A DNA stretch of 64,000 nt, from the NCBI GenBank assembly GCA_003117195.1, contig BDSI01000043.1:37501-101500 (forward strand), given 5' to 3'. The notes beneath the pieces are model-generated. The model was not told the origin of the DNA and did not search any database. It saw nothing but the letters and a program-made list of their open reading frames with translations. Shown piece by piece: positions 25,101 to 38,600 of the stretch; the first letter of the stretch is position 1, and every line of letters starts with the position of its first letter. This DNA comes from Eudorina sp. 2006-703-Eu-15 (Eukaryota; Chlorophyta; Chlorophyceae; Chlamydomonadales; Volvocaceae). The translations under genes and the position numbers were made by a program.

Positions 25101-28100
25101 TGGACAACATGCGGCTGTTCTTCTCGCTGGACAAGGACGGTAACCCAGTCGGGGCGGCGCCGTACGTGCAGAAGGTACGGCGTTCGTGCCGTAATCCCGT
25201 AAAGCTTCCCATGGGTTGGTTTGACCTGTGGAGCAAGCAAAGCGGGTTGTCCTGAGGTTGTCAGGTAGGGGGTCAGGTGGGGTTGTCAGGTAGTCGTCAT
25301 GAAGGACTCCGGCGGGATGGCTGGGGGTGCGCCCTAGGTCAGCTGGGGTCATCCGCGCCTGGCCCTGGCCCCCTGGCCCTGGCCCCGTGGCCCCGGCCCT
25401 GCTGCGCTCCGGGTGGTTGTGTCCCAGCGCGTCGGACGCAGCTCAAACGATCCCCCGCCCGTCCTCGTTGCTGCTCCCATCCATTTATTTCTCGTGCCAC
25501 GCCTCTGCGCCCCCTTGGTTTTTCCCGCCCGAGAACTCCTTTCCGCCCTTCCCGCCGTCGTCCCGCCGTCCCTCGGCCCTCCCTCGCCCGCCCTCCCCGC
25601 GCTTCCTTGGCCCCCTGCCTTTGCTTCAGCATGCCTACCATTTTTCAGCATGCCTCCCCCCCTTCCCTCCTCCTCCGTCTCCGCCCCCCCCCAATCCGCA
25701 CAGGAGGCCAACCAGCTGGTGGAGGAGTTCATGGTGCTGGCCAACATCAGCGTCGCGCAGTTCATTTCCGGGGTTTTCCCAGACAGGGCCATGCTCAGGT
25801 GCGCGTGTGGGCGGGTGGGTGGGACTCCTAAAGTGAGAACAGCCCAGAGCGTGAGTGTGTGGTACGGCAGGGTAACAGACCCGGGTGGCGGCAACCGGTG
25901 TTGTGAATGTGAGGTATTATTGACTGCCAGCGAGATTTGATCGCGAGCGCACGTTGGAGAACCTAGCGACCCGAGTTCATGGAACTCGGTGTGTGGGGGG
26001 GTAGCCGCAGTGCCAAAGCCCGGAGACACCACCTCCCGACCGCCATCTACCATTTACCATTTAACGCCACCACCGGTGTTGCCTGCCTACCCGTTGCCTA
26101 ACCCCGACGGCCATCCTCCACCCGACGACCACCCCCACGGACCTCCATGCACCCACCCCGCTGAGACACCCCCCACCTCCTCCTCCTCCTCCTCCGGGGC
26201 ACCCCCAAGGCGGCACCCGCCTCCCAACGACACCAAGATGAAGGAGCTGCGCGACGCCGCGGAGGCGGTCGGCGTGCCGCTGGACGTCTCCTCCTCCACC
26301 TCCCTGCAGACCTGCCTGGCCGCACTGCGGGCCAGTCGGCCGGCCGGGGCCGCCGAGGGCGACGGAGGGGACCCGGCCGACGGCGGCGGGGGCGGTGGGC
26401 TGCTGTCCGCCGCCGCCCGGCACCGCCGCAAGGTGGAGCTGCTGGTGATGCTGGCCACCCGGCCCATGCAGCTGGCGCAGTACTTCAGCACGGGCACCTG
26501 CGAGGACAGCCACTCGCTGTGGAGGTGAGCGGCGCCCTGCCACCCGTCTCCCCCAACTACCGTAACCGCAACAGCTGAACCAACAACCAACGAGCTGAAC
26601 ATCCGTATTTACTCTTCATTTCCAAAGTCAGCTGAATACCGTACTCGCGCTCTCTCGCCTGCTTTCTCCGTCGACTCCGTCCTCCCATGTACGCTTGCTC
26701 CTGTGCGCATATGTGGGCGCCATCCACAGCACCCCCTGCCCGATCGAACATGGTCACCCGTTGCGGTCACCCGTTGCGGTCAATACAGCTTTCGCCTCGC
26801 CCCGCATCACTCTACATTACCGCTCGCGTCGCTGTAATCCGACCCTCTCTCACCCCCTCCTCCTCCTCCGCCTCCTCCTCGTCCTCCTCTGCCTGCGCCC
26901 TCCTCCCCCGCTCCCCCTCCCCAGGCACTACGCCCTGGCGGTGGGCCACTACACGCACTTCACGTCCCCCATCCGGCGCTACCCCGACGTGGTGGTGCAC
27001 CGCCAGCTGGCCGCCGCGCTGGACGTGACGGAGGGCGGGCTCAGCCCCGAGGAGGCGGCTGCGAAGCACAGACTGCTGGACCCGGAGCTGACGGGTGGGT
27101 GGGCTGGGTGGCCTGGGTGGCTGGCCGCACAACACATGTCGCCACGGCGCCCGCCGCACCACACAGCGGGAGTGCGGGACGCACCATCACCAGGGAGCAC
27201 GCATGTCCCCGGCCCCGTCCTGGAGAAACACCCAGAAGAAGGAGCCTCCGGACGGCCCTCCGGAGGAGCTATCGCCGGTGCCTTCCTGCCCTGCTCCGGC
27301 CCTGCGCCCTTCCACGCTCTGGCTCGGACACCGGCCTGACACCGCCGGGTGTCATGATGCTCCAACATCGTCATCCCGTTCTGCAACCTTTCACCCCGCT
27401 TCCGCCCTCCATCCAACGTTGACTGCCATGTCACGGTATCATCTACACACCTGCCCTACCCTACCGCCGCCGCCCCCTGGCCCCTCTCCACCTGACACAC
27501 CCCCTCATCGTAACACCCACCCGCCCACCCACACAACATCGTGTTTCCAGTCACGGTATATATCAGCCAACCACCTAACCACCGCCGCCATTCATTCCCT
27601 TTCTCCGCAGCCCACGTGGCGGACCACTGCAACGACCGCCGCCTGGCCGCCCGGGACGCCCAGGACGCCTCCCTGCGCCTCTACCTCTGCGTGCTGCTGC
27701 GCCGCCAGCCCGTGGTCGCCCTGGCCACCGTCAACAGCCTGGGCGGCGACCAGTACTTCTCCGCCTACCTCACCGAGTTCGGCGTCGAGGTGCAGCTGCG
27801 GATGGAGGACGCGGGCGTGCCGCTGGCCGCCGAGTGGAACCAGGGCGCCAAGGTGCTCACACTGACCCGCGGGTCGGCGGATGGCGGCGGCAGCGGCGGC
27901 GGCACCGAGGGCGGGCGGAAGCGCCAGGGTGCCGGCGGGCGGGGGGCCGCCCGGCGGAGCAGCAGCGGCGGCGGTGGTGGTGGTGGTGGTGGTGGTGACG
28001 AGAGCCCCAAGCCCAGTCTCGCGGAGTGGGTCGAGTCGTTGGCACCGGTGCGCAACCCGCACGGTCTACAGCCGGCGGTGCTGCCGCTCCACCTGCGGCA

Positions 28101-28332
28101 ATTCGAGGAGGTGCCGGTGGTGCTGACGGCCGTGATGGTGGCCGGGGAGCCGCCCCGCCTGGCGGCCCGCATCTACCTGCCCGAGGCGGAGGCGGCCATG
28201 GAGGCGGTCGCCAGCAAGGCGGCCGCGGCGGCGGCGGCGGCGGAGCCGGCGGCCGAGGCGCCGGCGGGGGAGGGCGTGGGGCCGGCGGTGCGGCAGTCGA
28301 TGGTTCCCTGGGATAGCATGCTGCAGGACTGA
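19137..28332 (+). CDS. DIS3L2: DIS3L2/SOV-type 3'-5' exoribonuclease (RNase II/R family), 14 exons
   Basis: 1181 aa. Exons: 19137-19847, 20398-20490, 20860-21042, 21341-21446, 21957-22278, 22783-23010, 23321-23461, 23983-24140, 24497-24645, 25022-25174, 25704-25798, 26210-26524, 26925-27094, 27611-28332. All phases agree. The protein has a disordered N-terminus rich in Ala, Pro and Ser, then cold-shock domains ([34 protein letters not shown]), the RNB domain ([88 protein letters not shown]) and a C-terminal S1-like region with Gly-rich insertions. The four metal-binding aspartates of DxxxxxDxDD are intact, so it should be active. No PIN domain is present, which favours DIS3L2 over DIS3. DIS3L2 degrades uridylated RNAs in the cytoplasm independently of the exosome. 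Two acceptors use AAG (before 25022 and 26210). Confidence 0.93.
20791..20825 (+). repeat. Introner-like element 3' end in DIS3L2 intron 2
   Basis: CCAGTATGAAAGTGTCTACC followed by CATTCCCTTTACCC matches the element terminus. It is in sense with the host gene and ends about 35 nt before the acceptor at 20859. Confidence 0.6.
22589..22714 (-). pseudogene. Isolated dynein heavy chain exon, antisense in a DIS3L2 intron
   Basis: Read on the minus strand, 126 nt flanked by a TTTCAG acceptor and a TG/GTGGGT donor encode 41 full codons with [18 protein letters not shown] and [14 protein letters not shown]. This is the conserved segment of dynein heavy chains in the fourth AAA module, where family members read roughly NLHIVLCMSPVGDAFR and [13 protein letters not shown]. 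The frame is intact and the exon boundaries are precise. No other dynein exon is found on either side. It lies wholly within the DIS3L2 intron 22279-22782 in opposite orientation, so it is best read as a captured gene fragment. Confidence 0.85.
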
Positions 28333-28796
28333 GCGGTGGGCGGTAGGCGCCCGAGGTAACTCCCACCGACGCGGTCAAAACCCAACTGCACGACTCAGCA
28401 AGCCAGCTTGGGTCCACCCGCCTTCTGGGACCCACTGTCTACGACCAGGACGGACCTGCCTGGGCTGACATGTGGTTGGGTACCTGGTAGTCAACGTGGC
28501 GCGGGGTCGTTTTTGCCGAATCTGTTGCGGGTGGGACGGGGGACCCCTTGGCGGGTTGGGCGGGGAGGGTTTGGCGACGCGGGCGTTGGTCATCGGCCGC
28601 GCCGACCCAACAAGGTCCGGCCCGTATGCTGAGCACCTTGACTAGAATCCGAGTGTGTTTGTCTCTCCCACGCTCTCACGCGGGAGTGAGGGGAGGAGCT
28701 GGACTCTGGACCCCTTCCCTTGCGTGCGTGTGTTATCGATTTGGGATTTTCCTTGATCCGTAAGGTCGGACCCAACTGGTGTACGTGAATGTATGA

Positions 28797-28801
28797 TGTA
28801 A
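28797..28801 (+). terminator. TGTAA polyadenylation signal of DIS3L2
   Basis: TGTAA lies about 465 nt beyond the DIS3L2 stop codon, the expected distance for a volvocine 3' UTR, and before the oppositely oriented end of gene B. Confidence 0.6.
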
Positions 28802-29049
28802 ATGTGTGTGTATGACGCGCGCGGCGATTGCTGGAAAGCAAAGTCAGCTCGCGAGCGGACTTGGTGGTTGGTCGTTGCCGTAATCATTCGGGAAGTTGGA
28901 GGTTTTGGGGGTAACGGTGCGGTTGGGAGCATCCAAGTCCCTGTGCGGTATCTGGGGCGCCGAGGGCCGCCGGGCTGGGGGCCGCTGGGCCGGGTTGTAT
29001 GCGTCTAGGGTGATTGTTGTGCGCTGTTGGTCCACGACTGGCAGCCCGA

Positions 29050-29054
29050 TTACA
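29050..29054 (-). terminator. Candidate TGTAA polyadenylation signal of gene B
   Basis: TTACA on the plus strand reads TGTAA for gene B, about 555 nt past its proposed stop at 29610. With the DIS3L2 signal at 28797 this places two convergent 3' ends about 250 bp apart. Confidence 0.45.
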
Positions 29055-29609
29055 ATAGGTCGCCACTACTGCGCGGCGAGTTTCCGCGCGAACCTTTTGA
29101 CGTGCCTGAGGATGGCATATCACACGTCACGGGGTAGGGTCAGCACTGCCCTAGTAGGCACAGCCGTGAAGTTCTTCTCCCCACAGTGCCCGAGGCATCC
29201 CCGGAAAACCCCGTGGAGAACCCCCGTCAAGGCAGGGCTGTGGGAACCGATGTTTTTGGATGCCTCGCATACCAAGGCAATGGAGGTACTGGAGCTCGAG
29301 TTGGATGCAGTACAAAAGGTCGCCCGAAGAGACCCAGCACAGAGTCGCCTTGTGAGCTCCCTTCCGCTCCCGGGAGGTCGCGGCGGACGGCCCTCTGCGG
29401 ACGGCCCTCTGCGGACGGCCTACCTCTACCGGCTGCCCACCGACAGACGCCGACTGTGCGACCACCACCTCGCCCACCCAAGGGCGAGCTGCACGACATC
29501 GCGGAGGCGCAAAGCAGAGGCTGCGGCCCTCCCTTCCCCTTCGATCACCACCACCATCACCACAACAACATTATGAACACCAACAGCAGCGACAACAGCA
29601 GCAGTGGCA

Positions 29610-32600
29610 TTAACCACCACTCCATTTGGCCACACGCGCGCTGCCGCCTGCGACACGGCAACACTGCAGGGGGCTCCTCATGGAAGGCCCCCCGGCACCA
29701 CATCTTGCTACCGTACCCAGGCAAGAGATCTCGCAGTCAGGATCTCCGGATCTACTGCAGCATCGATGACTGGTCGGCGGGAGGGCCGTTGAGAGTCCAT
29801 GAGGGGGGGAGGGGTTGCGATATCGGCAACCCCGCCCCCGTCCCCGTCCTAGTATACCTAGTTTCCTACTTACCTACCTACCTGTCCATCTGCCTTCCCC
29901 AGAACTCAATACTCGCCACCAGCCCCTCGCTGGCCGCATGACGGCGGTGCCCGCTGTGCACGGCAGGAAAATCAAAATTGGAACGGCCGAGGAAATGCAT
30001 CCACTCGTATGTGCCACCCAGGGCGCTGAACAGGACAGGACAGTGCTTGTTGGTATGCATATCGGTCGGTCTGTCGGTCAGAAGTCTCAGTTGCCGTCCG
30101 GAACTCCTCCTACCACTCCCACCTCCCTTCCGCCGCCCCTCCCCCCTGCACTGCACTGCACTGCAGGGGCCGGTAATTATCACCCCCCCCTGCACTAGCT
30201 GCGGGGCGCACACCAGCCCCGTACTTGATGAGTCATCCTAGTCATGTTGCCAACCAAGGAAAAATCCATGTTCTGAATCAACAATCATCTTGGAGGAGTC
30301 ATCTCCGAAGAAAAGCAGCGTTACGTACCGTACACCGCTGCATCGCGTACAGCTCCCGACATGTAGTGCCCCTGGGTAACGATCGGGGCGGTTAACGGCC
30401 GGGGACGGGGGCTCCACCGCCCCCTACACATTCCCCCAACAGCCCAAGGCCCCTGCACCCGGTGGCACGCGGGCATGTTCCGGGATGCAAAAGGCAACCC
30501 CAGGGGGAGGCGGTGCGTCGCCGCCTTCGTAGCCCTCCACCAGCTCCCGCACCCGCACCCTCACCCGCAGCTGCACTGCACCTCCACATGGAACCCGACA
30601 ACCTGCCGCACCTCTGGGCTGGCCTGTTTTCATGTCCATTCCCCCAACAGCCCTTTGATTCTTTTTTCAATTTATCCCCCAACAGCCCTTTCCCAGGACG
30701 CACTTGGCCGCCTCCGCCTCCCACCGGCCGTCTCCGAAGCGCGGGCAGGCGGGCGGAGGCCCTCCCAGCACCCCCCGCACTAGCGGCCCTCCCAAAGGCC
30801 CCCCTGGCGCCTTGCAGTCACGCCACGCTGCTACCGCCCTGCCCTGCAGGCACCTCACCGCCGGCCGCGACGAGTCGCCTGGCCGCCGCCGCCGCCGCCG
30901 CCCCGCTGCCGGCCTCGCCCCCGCGCCCCCGCCGCCCCGCGCGCTCGCGCCCCCAGCCCCGCGGCCTCCTCCTCGGCCTCCATCTCTGTCAACAGGTGAT
31001 CCAAGTTCCTCAGGGAGGGGCGGTTGAGGCCCGGCTCCACGCTCTTGGTGCCGTTGCGCTTGCAGATGGCCGCCAGGCAGACGCTCATGCGGCCCAGCCG
31101 GCTGACCCGACCGTCGTCTGAGTGGCGATAGGGGCGGCATGGGGGCGGCATGGGGCGGGGTTGAAGGCGACAAGCACCGGGGTTGGGTGCTCGGGCAAGG
31201 GCGTGAGGTCATGCACACGCCTAACAACGCCCTTAGTTCGTTGTCTGGAGGCCGCCTCTCGGCACGTCGGCCGCATGCATAAACCGGAGAGGCGATCCAC
31301 TCCCACTCCCACTCCCGTAACCCTGGCTGAAGCCGGCACCCTAACTGACGCCGGAGCGCAGAGCGCAGATTCGACCATCGGCTTGACGAGCAGGCTGCAT
31401 GAGCCCCGGCCGCCAGCGTGGCCCCGGCAACAGGGGGGGTTGCCCGGGTTCCTTTCGGGATGTGGTTCCTGCTTTTCAGCCCCCGGCAACCCGAACTCCA
31501 CTCCACGCCACTCCGATGAAGGGGCACCGGGCGAGCGCATCACTGCGGGGGCTCCAGGGGGAGCGGGCCCCGTACAGCGCCATGCCGTACGGGGGCCTTG
31601 CGAGATTGTGCTGCACAACACCGCCCCCCCCAGGGTAGGCCATCGCACATCCCAGCCGGAGAGCAGGGACCTAGCGCACAACACCCCCCCCCCACACACA
31701 CACACACCCCGGCACGAACCCGCACTCACCAACCGCACGGAACAAGTCGTACACTCCACCGGATCCGTACACCTTTCTCCACTCCTGCAGGCAACAGGTT
31801 GTCGGAGGGTGCCGTCATAGGTCAGAGGGGGCCCGAGGGGGGCGACTCGAAACCGCATCGCACGGTCCCGACCACGGTCCCTGGTCCCTAGGGGGCGACC
31901 ATGCACGCGCGCCAAGATCTGCGGACACCGGTAGACAGCTGTTCCCGGCAGATCCCATTTGTGACTCAGATTCCGTACAGCCGCACACACACACCCTCTC
32001 GGCCACGTCGGATGTGCGGTTTCTTGGCCAATCACCCATTCGCCCAACCCCCACCCCCACCCACCCGCCCGCCCCACCCCCACCCCACCCCCACCCCCAC
32101 CCGGACGTCTCCTTCGCTCTCCGTACCCCAGGTGATACACACTATCTCCTGCAGGTGGTAGGTCTGGAGGTTCTCCTTGAGCTGCGGCGGATGGGCGGGT
32201 AGGCGGGCGGGTGGGAGAAAGTAGGTTGGCGCGTGGGTGTGTGTGGGGTGGGGTGGGTGGATGGGTAAGCAGGTGGGTAGGCGCGTGGGAGAGTAGGTGG
32301 GCGGGTGAGTGGGCGGGCGGGTGGGTGGGCACCCGAGCAGGTCAATGTGCGGGCGAGGGGGGGTACCGTACATGGTGGCGGGCTTGTCCCCAACATACGC
32401 CTCCCGTCGGCTGCGGGACGGGAGGGGGAGGGGGAGGGTCGAGGGCATGGGTAGGCACACCCGCGAAGCCGCGCTGCTGTCAAAGCAAAATTGTTGGTTG
32501 TCCCCGCCGGGGTTCGGGGGAGGAGGAGGAGGAGGTTCAGGAGGAGGGCGACCGGAAACTCGGAAGGGGTCCCCCGAGCATTTGCATGAGGGTCCCCACT

Positions 32601-35600
32601 AGCGACCATACACACCATACACACCAAACACGGGCCTTATGGGGCTTATATGGGCCCGAGGAACGCCACCCCCCCTTACCAGGGCGCTCAGCAGCGTCGC
32701 CGTCTGCACCTCCTGCATCACGTGAGGGCGGGGCGAGGAGGGTGAGCAGGGTCCGGGGGATGTTAAAAGAAACGAGCAACCCAACCAGGATCCAGAGGAA
32801 GGTTTGGGCTCCGGGGGCCAGGAGGGTCCGAGTAGGGTTCGCGGAGGGCCGAGGCAGACCCATGGGACGCGGAGGAGGAGAACGTAGTTCCGCGAGTTGA
32901 CCTTCCCGCACAGATTGCCAACCCTTCTGTCCATTCTCATCTCAATCCCTCTGTACGTTCTCATCTCCGTCCACCGCGTACGCGTCGATCCCTTGGACCT
33001 CTGCCCCCTCCCCCTGAGCCGCAACAACAACATGCCTGCCTATGTCCTCTCTCCCTACCGCCCCCCTACCGTCCCCCGACCGCCCCCCGACCGCCCCCCA
33101 CCTCACTTCGACGGTGCTGCACTCCAGGAGGGCGCACTGCTGCTCCAGAACCAGCCGGTGGGCGTCTCGGAACAGAGCCTCAAAACTGGGGAGCCGGGGA
33201 CAGGAGGGGCAACGGAGAAAAGGGGGGAGGGGCAGGGAGTATACATCAAAGAGAAATGTACAGGTCTTCCGAGCTTGTGAGGAAGGCCAGGGTTCTTTCG
33301 GCAATGTACGACAGACGAGCGTCGTTGGTTCTGGAGCCGGGTGATGGCTCCTTTTGGAGCGCAGGAGCGTCTGTGTTTGTACTTTTCGGAGCTCATCGTA
33401 GCGCTACGAGCCGTGCTGGCTTTGGACGTTTTATTGCGGCTGTGTGTAGGCCGTGTTGTTGCTGTCCATCGTCGGTCCGTCTGGGAAGACGGCTCCGGCA
33501 GCCGGCATACTCAGCCACGAGGGCAGGTCCCACGACGGCATCCAACGGCCCCCGCTTCCAGAAACAAATGATGCCTCGTAATCCCGGCACGAACCTCCCT
33601 GACGCACAGTCCCTCGGGCTTCCCTAGTTCTTGTCGTACTCATCAGGCATGAGTACGACAATTTACGACGGAGCCCTTCGACGACCCCCGGTCCCGGGCC
33701 GCCCCACCTCCGGCCTGTCACAGGCAGTCGCAGTTCATCCGAGGTGCAGCGAATGCGGATTCGGTCCACGCGCCCAATGAACTGCAGCGCCACGCAGCCG
33801 GGGCAGCCGGGGCGCGGCCGGTAGGGGTCGGCGGCCTGGGGGGGCGAGAGACAGGGTGGGAGGGAGGGCGCAGGGTGAGGCAGGGCGGAATCGCGCAGGG
33901 CGGGGCGGGGCGGGGCAGGGCGCAACCAGGGCAGGGCACAGCGAGTTGGGTAGGCTAGGGGCGGCGGGCGGGAGGGGAGAGGGGAATGCGGTGGCTGCGG
34001 GAGGTGCTGGTCATCTGTCGATCCGAATCGCCGGATCCACGAACGGGGAGATTGCGGCGGATTTGAGTGGCAAAAACGTACGGCGCTGACTGCCAGGGGA
34101 AGGATCCGGTGAAGAACGCGGGGGTAGGGCAGGCGGAGCGGGAGGGGGGAGACATCCTTGTGTGACAACGCGAGTTGGGCGCGGTGACGGCAGGCCGGTG
34201 GTGGTGGTGGTGAGAACGGCGCCCTCTTGTCCGTATTTGTTCGATGCTTCTTCGAACCCCTCTTGTTCCTCTTGTTCACACATACCTAGATGCATTGAAT
34301 CTCATACCAATCTCAAACCGCCCGTCGCCCTAGCCCCTTCCGATCCACACCCACCGCCGACCTGCCCCCCCTCCTCCATCGCCCTCCCCGACCCCCCTCC
34401 GATTGCCCCCCCCCCGGTCTCGCGGCGGAGGACAGAAGCCCCCACCCTCCCCCCACCTCCCCCTTAAGGCGCCGGCCGCCAGCGCAACACCCTTCGCCTA
34501 CCTGCCTACTCCGACATCCCACCTCCGACACCCCTACGCCCAAGCCAGCCTTTCCATATGCCCACAAGAATTCCCACCACCCCCTCACCTCACCACCATG
34601 ACCCGCACGGCCCCCCTGCCCCCGCCCCGCCCCGCCCCGGCCCCGCCCCACGGCCGCCCGCACCTGGCTGCTCCCCCCTCGCCAGCCCCTCGGAGCCCAC
34701 GGGGAGGTCAGGGCCCCCGCCGCCACCTCCGCGGTGACCAGTCCGGGCGGCGGCGCTAGGGCGGTGGGCACCCAGATGGCCATCCGCATCACCTCCGTCG
34801 CCCGCGTGTAGGCCAGGTGCAGCCACAGCAGGGTCGCCAGAGGCTCGGCGCCCGCCACCACCACCGGCCACCGGTACTGGGGCGGGGAGGGGGAGGGGTT
34901 AAAATGAAAAAAATAAAATAAGGAGGGGGAGGGGGAGGGCGAGGCGGGGGCGTGGGGCATGGGTGGGGTTATTGGGTGGCGGGGTGGGGGTGGGGTGTAG
35001 GAAATTGGTAGGCATGTTTATGCTGCGCTGCTGCCAGAGCAAAGGTCCGGTAAAGACTCGACTGTACCAGGATCTCCAGCGGGGTGGGGCGGGGTGGGGT
35101 TCGTTGTGTCATGTCAATCGGCGGACAGACAACATTCTGCGGTGAGTGGCGTGGGGATAGGGGTGTGTGTGTGTATATAGGGTGGCGACTTGGGGGTGTT
35201 CCCAAGGGGGTATAGGAAATTGGTAGACATATTCAAACTGCGCTGCTGCCAGAGCAGAAAGGTCCGATGAAGAATCAACTGTACTAGGATCTCCAATAGG
35301 GTGGATCAGCCCAGCTCTGGTTCGGATCCCCGTTCCCTCACCTCTCCCTGAGCCCAGTTCCCCGCCCAGACCCAAGCCGGGGCCCCCGCCCTCTCCTCCC
35401 TAAACCCTACCTCGAACCTGCGCGCCAGCCCCTCACAGAACCGCCGGGAGCGCGCCAGCACCGGCCGGGGAGCCGCCACCGCCACAGCCCGTCCTGTCCC
35501 GCCCCCGCCCCCGCCGCCGCCCCCGCGGCCGGACGCTCCAGTGCCGCTGTCCGCGCCCCGGCCTGGTGTCCCCGCCGCCAATTCCCGCGTCGGAGCCTGG

Positions 35601-38600
35601 CGGGTGGCACCCACACCGCCACACCCCCCCGCGGCACCCCCCCGGAGGCTCCTGCTGGCGTCACACACCCCCGCGGCATTGGATGCGGCCTCAGCTCCCC
35701 GCGAAGCACTGACGTCGGCCTGCCCAGCCACGCCCACATCCTGCCCCTGCTGCCCCTGCTGCTGCTCCCGCTGCTGCTTGTCCTGCTGCTGCTGCTCCTC
35801 CCGCTGCTGCGGCTGGTCCTCCCGCTGCTGCTGCTGGTCCTGCTGCTCCTCTATCCTCAGACCGTCTGCCAGCACCACCGTGACCCCCCAGTCGCCCTCC
35901 AGATCCCGGCAAGTGTCCGCCAGCAGCTTGAACTCCAGGACCGCCTCCACCTCCCCATGCCCCCGCCCCTGCCCCGCACTCGGCCCGCCCGCCGCCGCCG
36001 CCGTCCTCCTCTTCAGCAGCTCCAGCAGCGGGCTCTGCTCCCGGCCCCCCTTTCGCTGCTGCTGCTGCTGCTGCTGCTGCCCCTGCTCCTCCATCGCCCG
36101 CTTCGCCCTCCGAAACCACAGGGATGCCAGCTCCCGATCCACCCAGCTCACCCACTGCCGGTGATGCGGCGGCGGCGGCGCCGGCAGCTGCAGCGGAACC
36201 GGTCCGACCCCGCCGCCTCCGTCGCCCCCCGCCGGCCCTTCCCCCCGCCCCGCGCCCGCAGCCCCCTGGGCTGCGCACAGCGGCGGCCCGGACGGCACCG
36301 AGGCCCCGGGGGTCGGCTGCGCTCTGCGGGCTGTCCGGGGGCTGTGTGCGAGGTGCCACTTGAGCGCCCACCCCGCCAGCGCCCTGACCTCCTCACGTTC
36401 CGGGTGGCCGGGGGCCTCCAGCAGGGCGGCGGCCATCTGCCGGCGCATCACCGTCATCGCCCCGGTCAGGTCCAGGAGGATGCGCAGATCGTGAGCGACC
36501 TGGGGTGGGGGGTTGGGGCGGGGGCGGGGGCAAAGGGGGGTTAAATTGACACAAGAAATAAACCCGAAGAACGAACCCGGGCACACCCAGCATAACTCAC
36601 GTGGTGCGGTACCTGCATAGCAACGGAAAGATAGAGACCAAAGGGGGGGGTAAAGGGGGGGGCAAAGGGGGGTATAGGAAGGGCGGGGCAAAGGGGGGAG
36701 TCGGTATGGGATGATTGGTAGGCATCTTTATATTTACCGCGCTGCTGCCAGAGAGAAGGTTAATACGATGAAGACGCGACTGTACCACCCGGATCTCCGG
36801 CGAGGTGACGACGTCCACCTTGTAGGCCTTGACAAACAATGACGAAAACAGAAAGCACACCGAAGCGAGACAAATCTGCCTGACGCCAGTTCGGCCACGT
36901 CGCCGGTCAAGTGTCGGAACGCTGGCGGCTGGAGAAATGCAAAGCGGCCCTAGCGCCTAACGTCAACCTATCAGTCGAAGCGTAAGGTGAAAGAAGCTCA
37001 GCCGACAAAGTATAGATTGTAAGTTGGAACAGGCTGCCGGAATAAGCTGACGGAAAATACAACGCTGCGCTGCCAAGCCAGTGTACACCTCCCGGGGGCG
37101 GTGTAGGGCGAATGGGGTTTACAGCGCTCCTCGTATAACAATACACGATTCTAAGGCTTCATCGTATTCCCTTGCCCATGGCCCATCTAGCCCCCAACCC
37201 TTTCCATCGGCCCACACATTTCCGCCCACCCATCCACCCACCCACCCAGCCCGCCTGCCCGGCGCACCAGTTCGAGGCGCCCGCGCAGCGCGGGCCAGCT
37301 CCACACGCGGTCAGCGGCCGAGCCCGCCGGCCGGGTCCCTCCCCGCAGGAGAAGCCCCGTCAGCACCCGGGCACGTCCCACCAGCTTACACAGCAATTGC
37401 CGCAAGGCCCACCCTCGATGATGACCCAGCACCCGTCTGCATTTAAGGGGCTGGGGGGCCGGGGGAACAGGTTGGGGACAGGTTGGGGATGGTTTCGGGG
37501 CCACAGGGGGCGATACCGTACAAGGAACATGTTGCTGCGGGTTGGTCGGCGTGTTAAGCAAAGACGCACCGAGGGACGGGGGGCGCGGTGAGTGTTGGGC
37601 GGCGCGTTCGTACAGTACGGCATCACGGAGCCACATCATCAACATCAAGCGTACACACAGGCAGGCGATGAGGGTCTTATGCTCGCGGGAGGGGGAAGGG
37701 GGATGCAGGAAATTGGTAGTGCGTGGCGTGCAGGGTCGCCGCGCGGGTCCGTGCGTTTTCCAACCGCCAACAGCTGCTGGCCAACTCCTGTAACCCCGCC
37801 CTGCAGCCGTCCCCACCCCTAACCCGCCCGCGGGGGCCAGCCCGTGGAGAGCGCGACCGACCCCGCCCCCTTCACGCCCCGCCCCCGCCATGAGGTGCCC
37901 ACTTGGCTCCCTCGGCCCTCCGTCCCCGTATCGCCAGCCCCCTCCCAAGGTTATTTTATTCGACATCCAAAACCTACGTCGACCTATGTCAGTCAAGACA
38001 CCGGAACCGCGAAAGGCGCCCGAATGAGCGGCCGCTGTCCTCCGGGGGGTCGACGTCGCCGATGGAATGAAGACGTCAGACCCTCCCAAACCCCCGATCC
38101 CCCACTCCCCCTCTCACCAGCAGCCACAGGACCGCCCATCCATGCACCCTGTCTGCACGCCCCACCCTTCCTTCCCACCCTTCAGTTCTGCCAGGTCTGC
38201 CGCGCCGCCCATTTCCCGTACCCGCCTCCTCCCCTTCCGGGTTCGGTTTTTAAAATTCCAATCCCCCAGTTCCGCTCCCCCCACACACATATTGGTGACT
38301 GGTTTGGGTCGGGCGGGTCTCTTACCTAAACAAACACGCCGGCGTTTGCTCGCATTCATCAAATTATGTTTTTTGTATTGTTTGTTTGTCAATGGTGGGT
38401 CACGCTGACTACCGGCGTTCTGCTCACAGGCGGGTGTCCTCCGATCCGCGTCGCGCGCGTCGCCCGCACGCACTCACAGCATGGTGGCGTGTATGCGGCT
38501 GAGATGCCTCCCACCCTCCGGCATCGCCCCCGCCCACCCCTGCCACCCCGCCCACCTGGAGCGCCGCCGCCAGGATCGTCCCCACCAGGCACGCCACCAG

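Noticed and set aside
19137..28332. Assignment to DIS3 rather than DIS3L2
   Set aside because: There is no PIN domain or its CR3 motif upstream of the cold-shock domains, and segments such as [16 protein letters not shown] fit DIS3L2/SOV better.
30392..30724. Minus-strand Gly-rich frame as an extra gene B exon
   Set aside because: The only phase-compatible acceptor gives low-complexity sequence ending in a stop; the exon at 30025-29882 joins in phase with a far more protein-like sequence.
31085..32332. 415-codon minus-strand frame
   Set aside because: It runs through introns of gene B in mixed frames. Only short exons at 32181-32143 and 31784-31730 have matching splice sites and phase.
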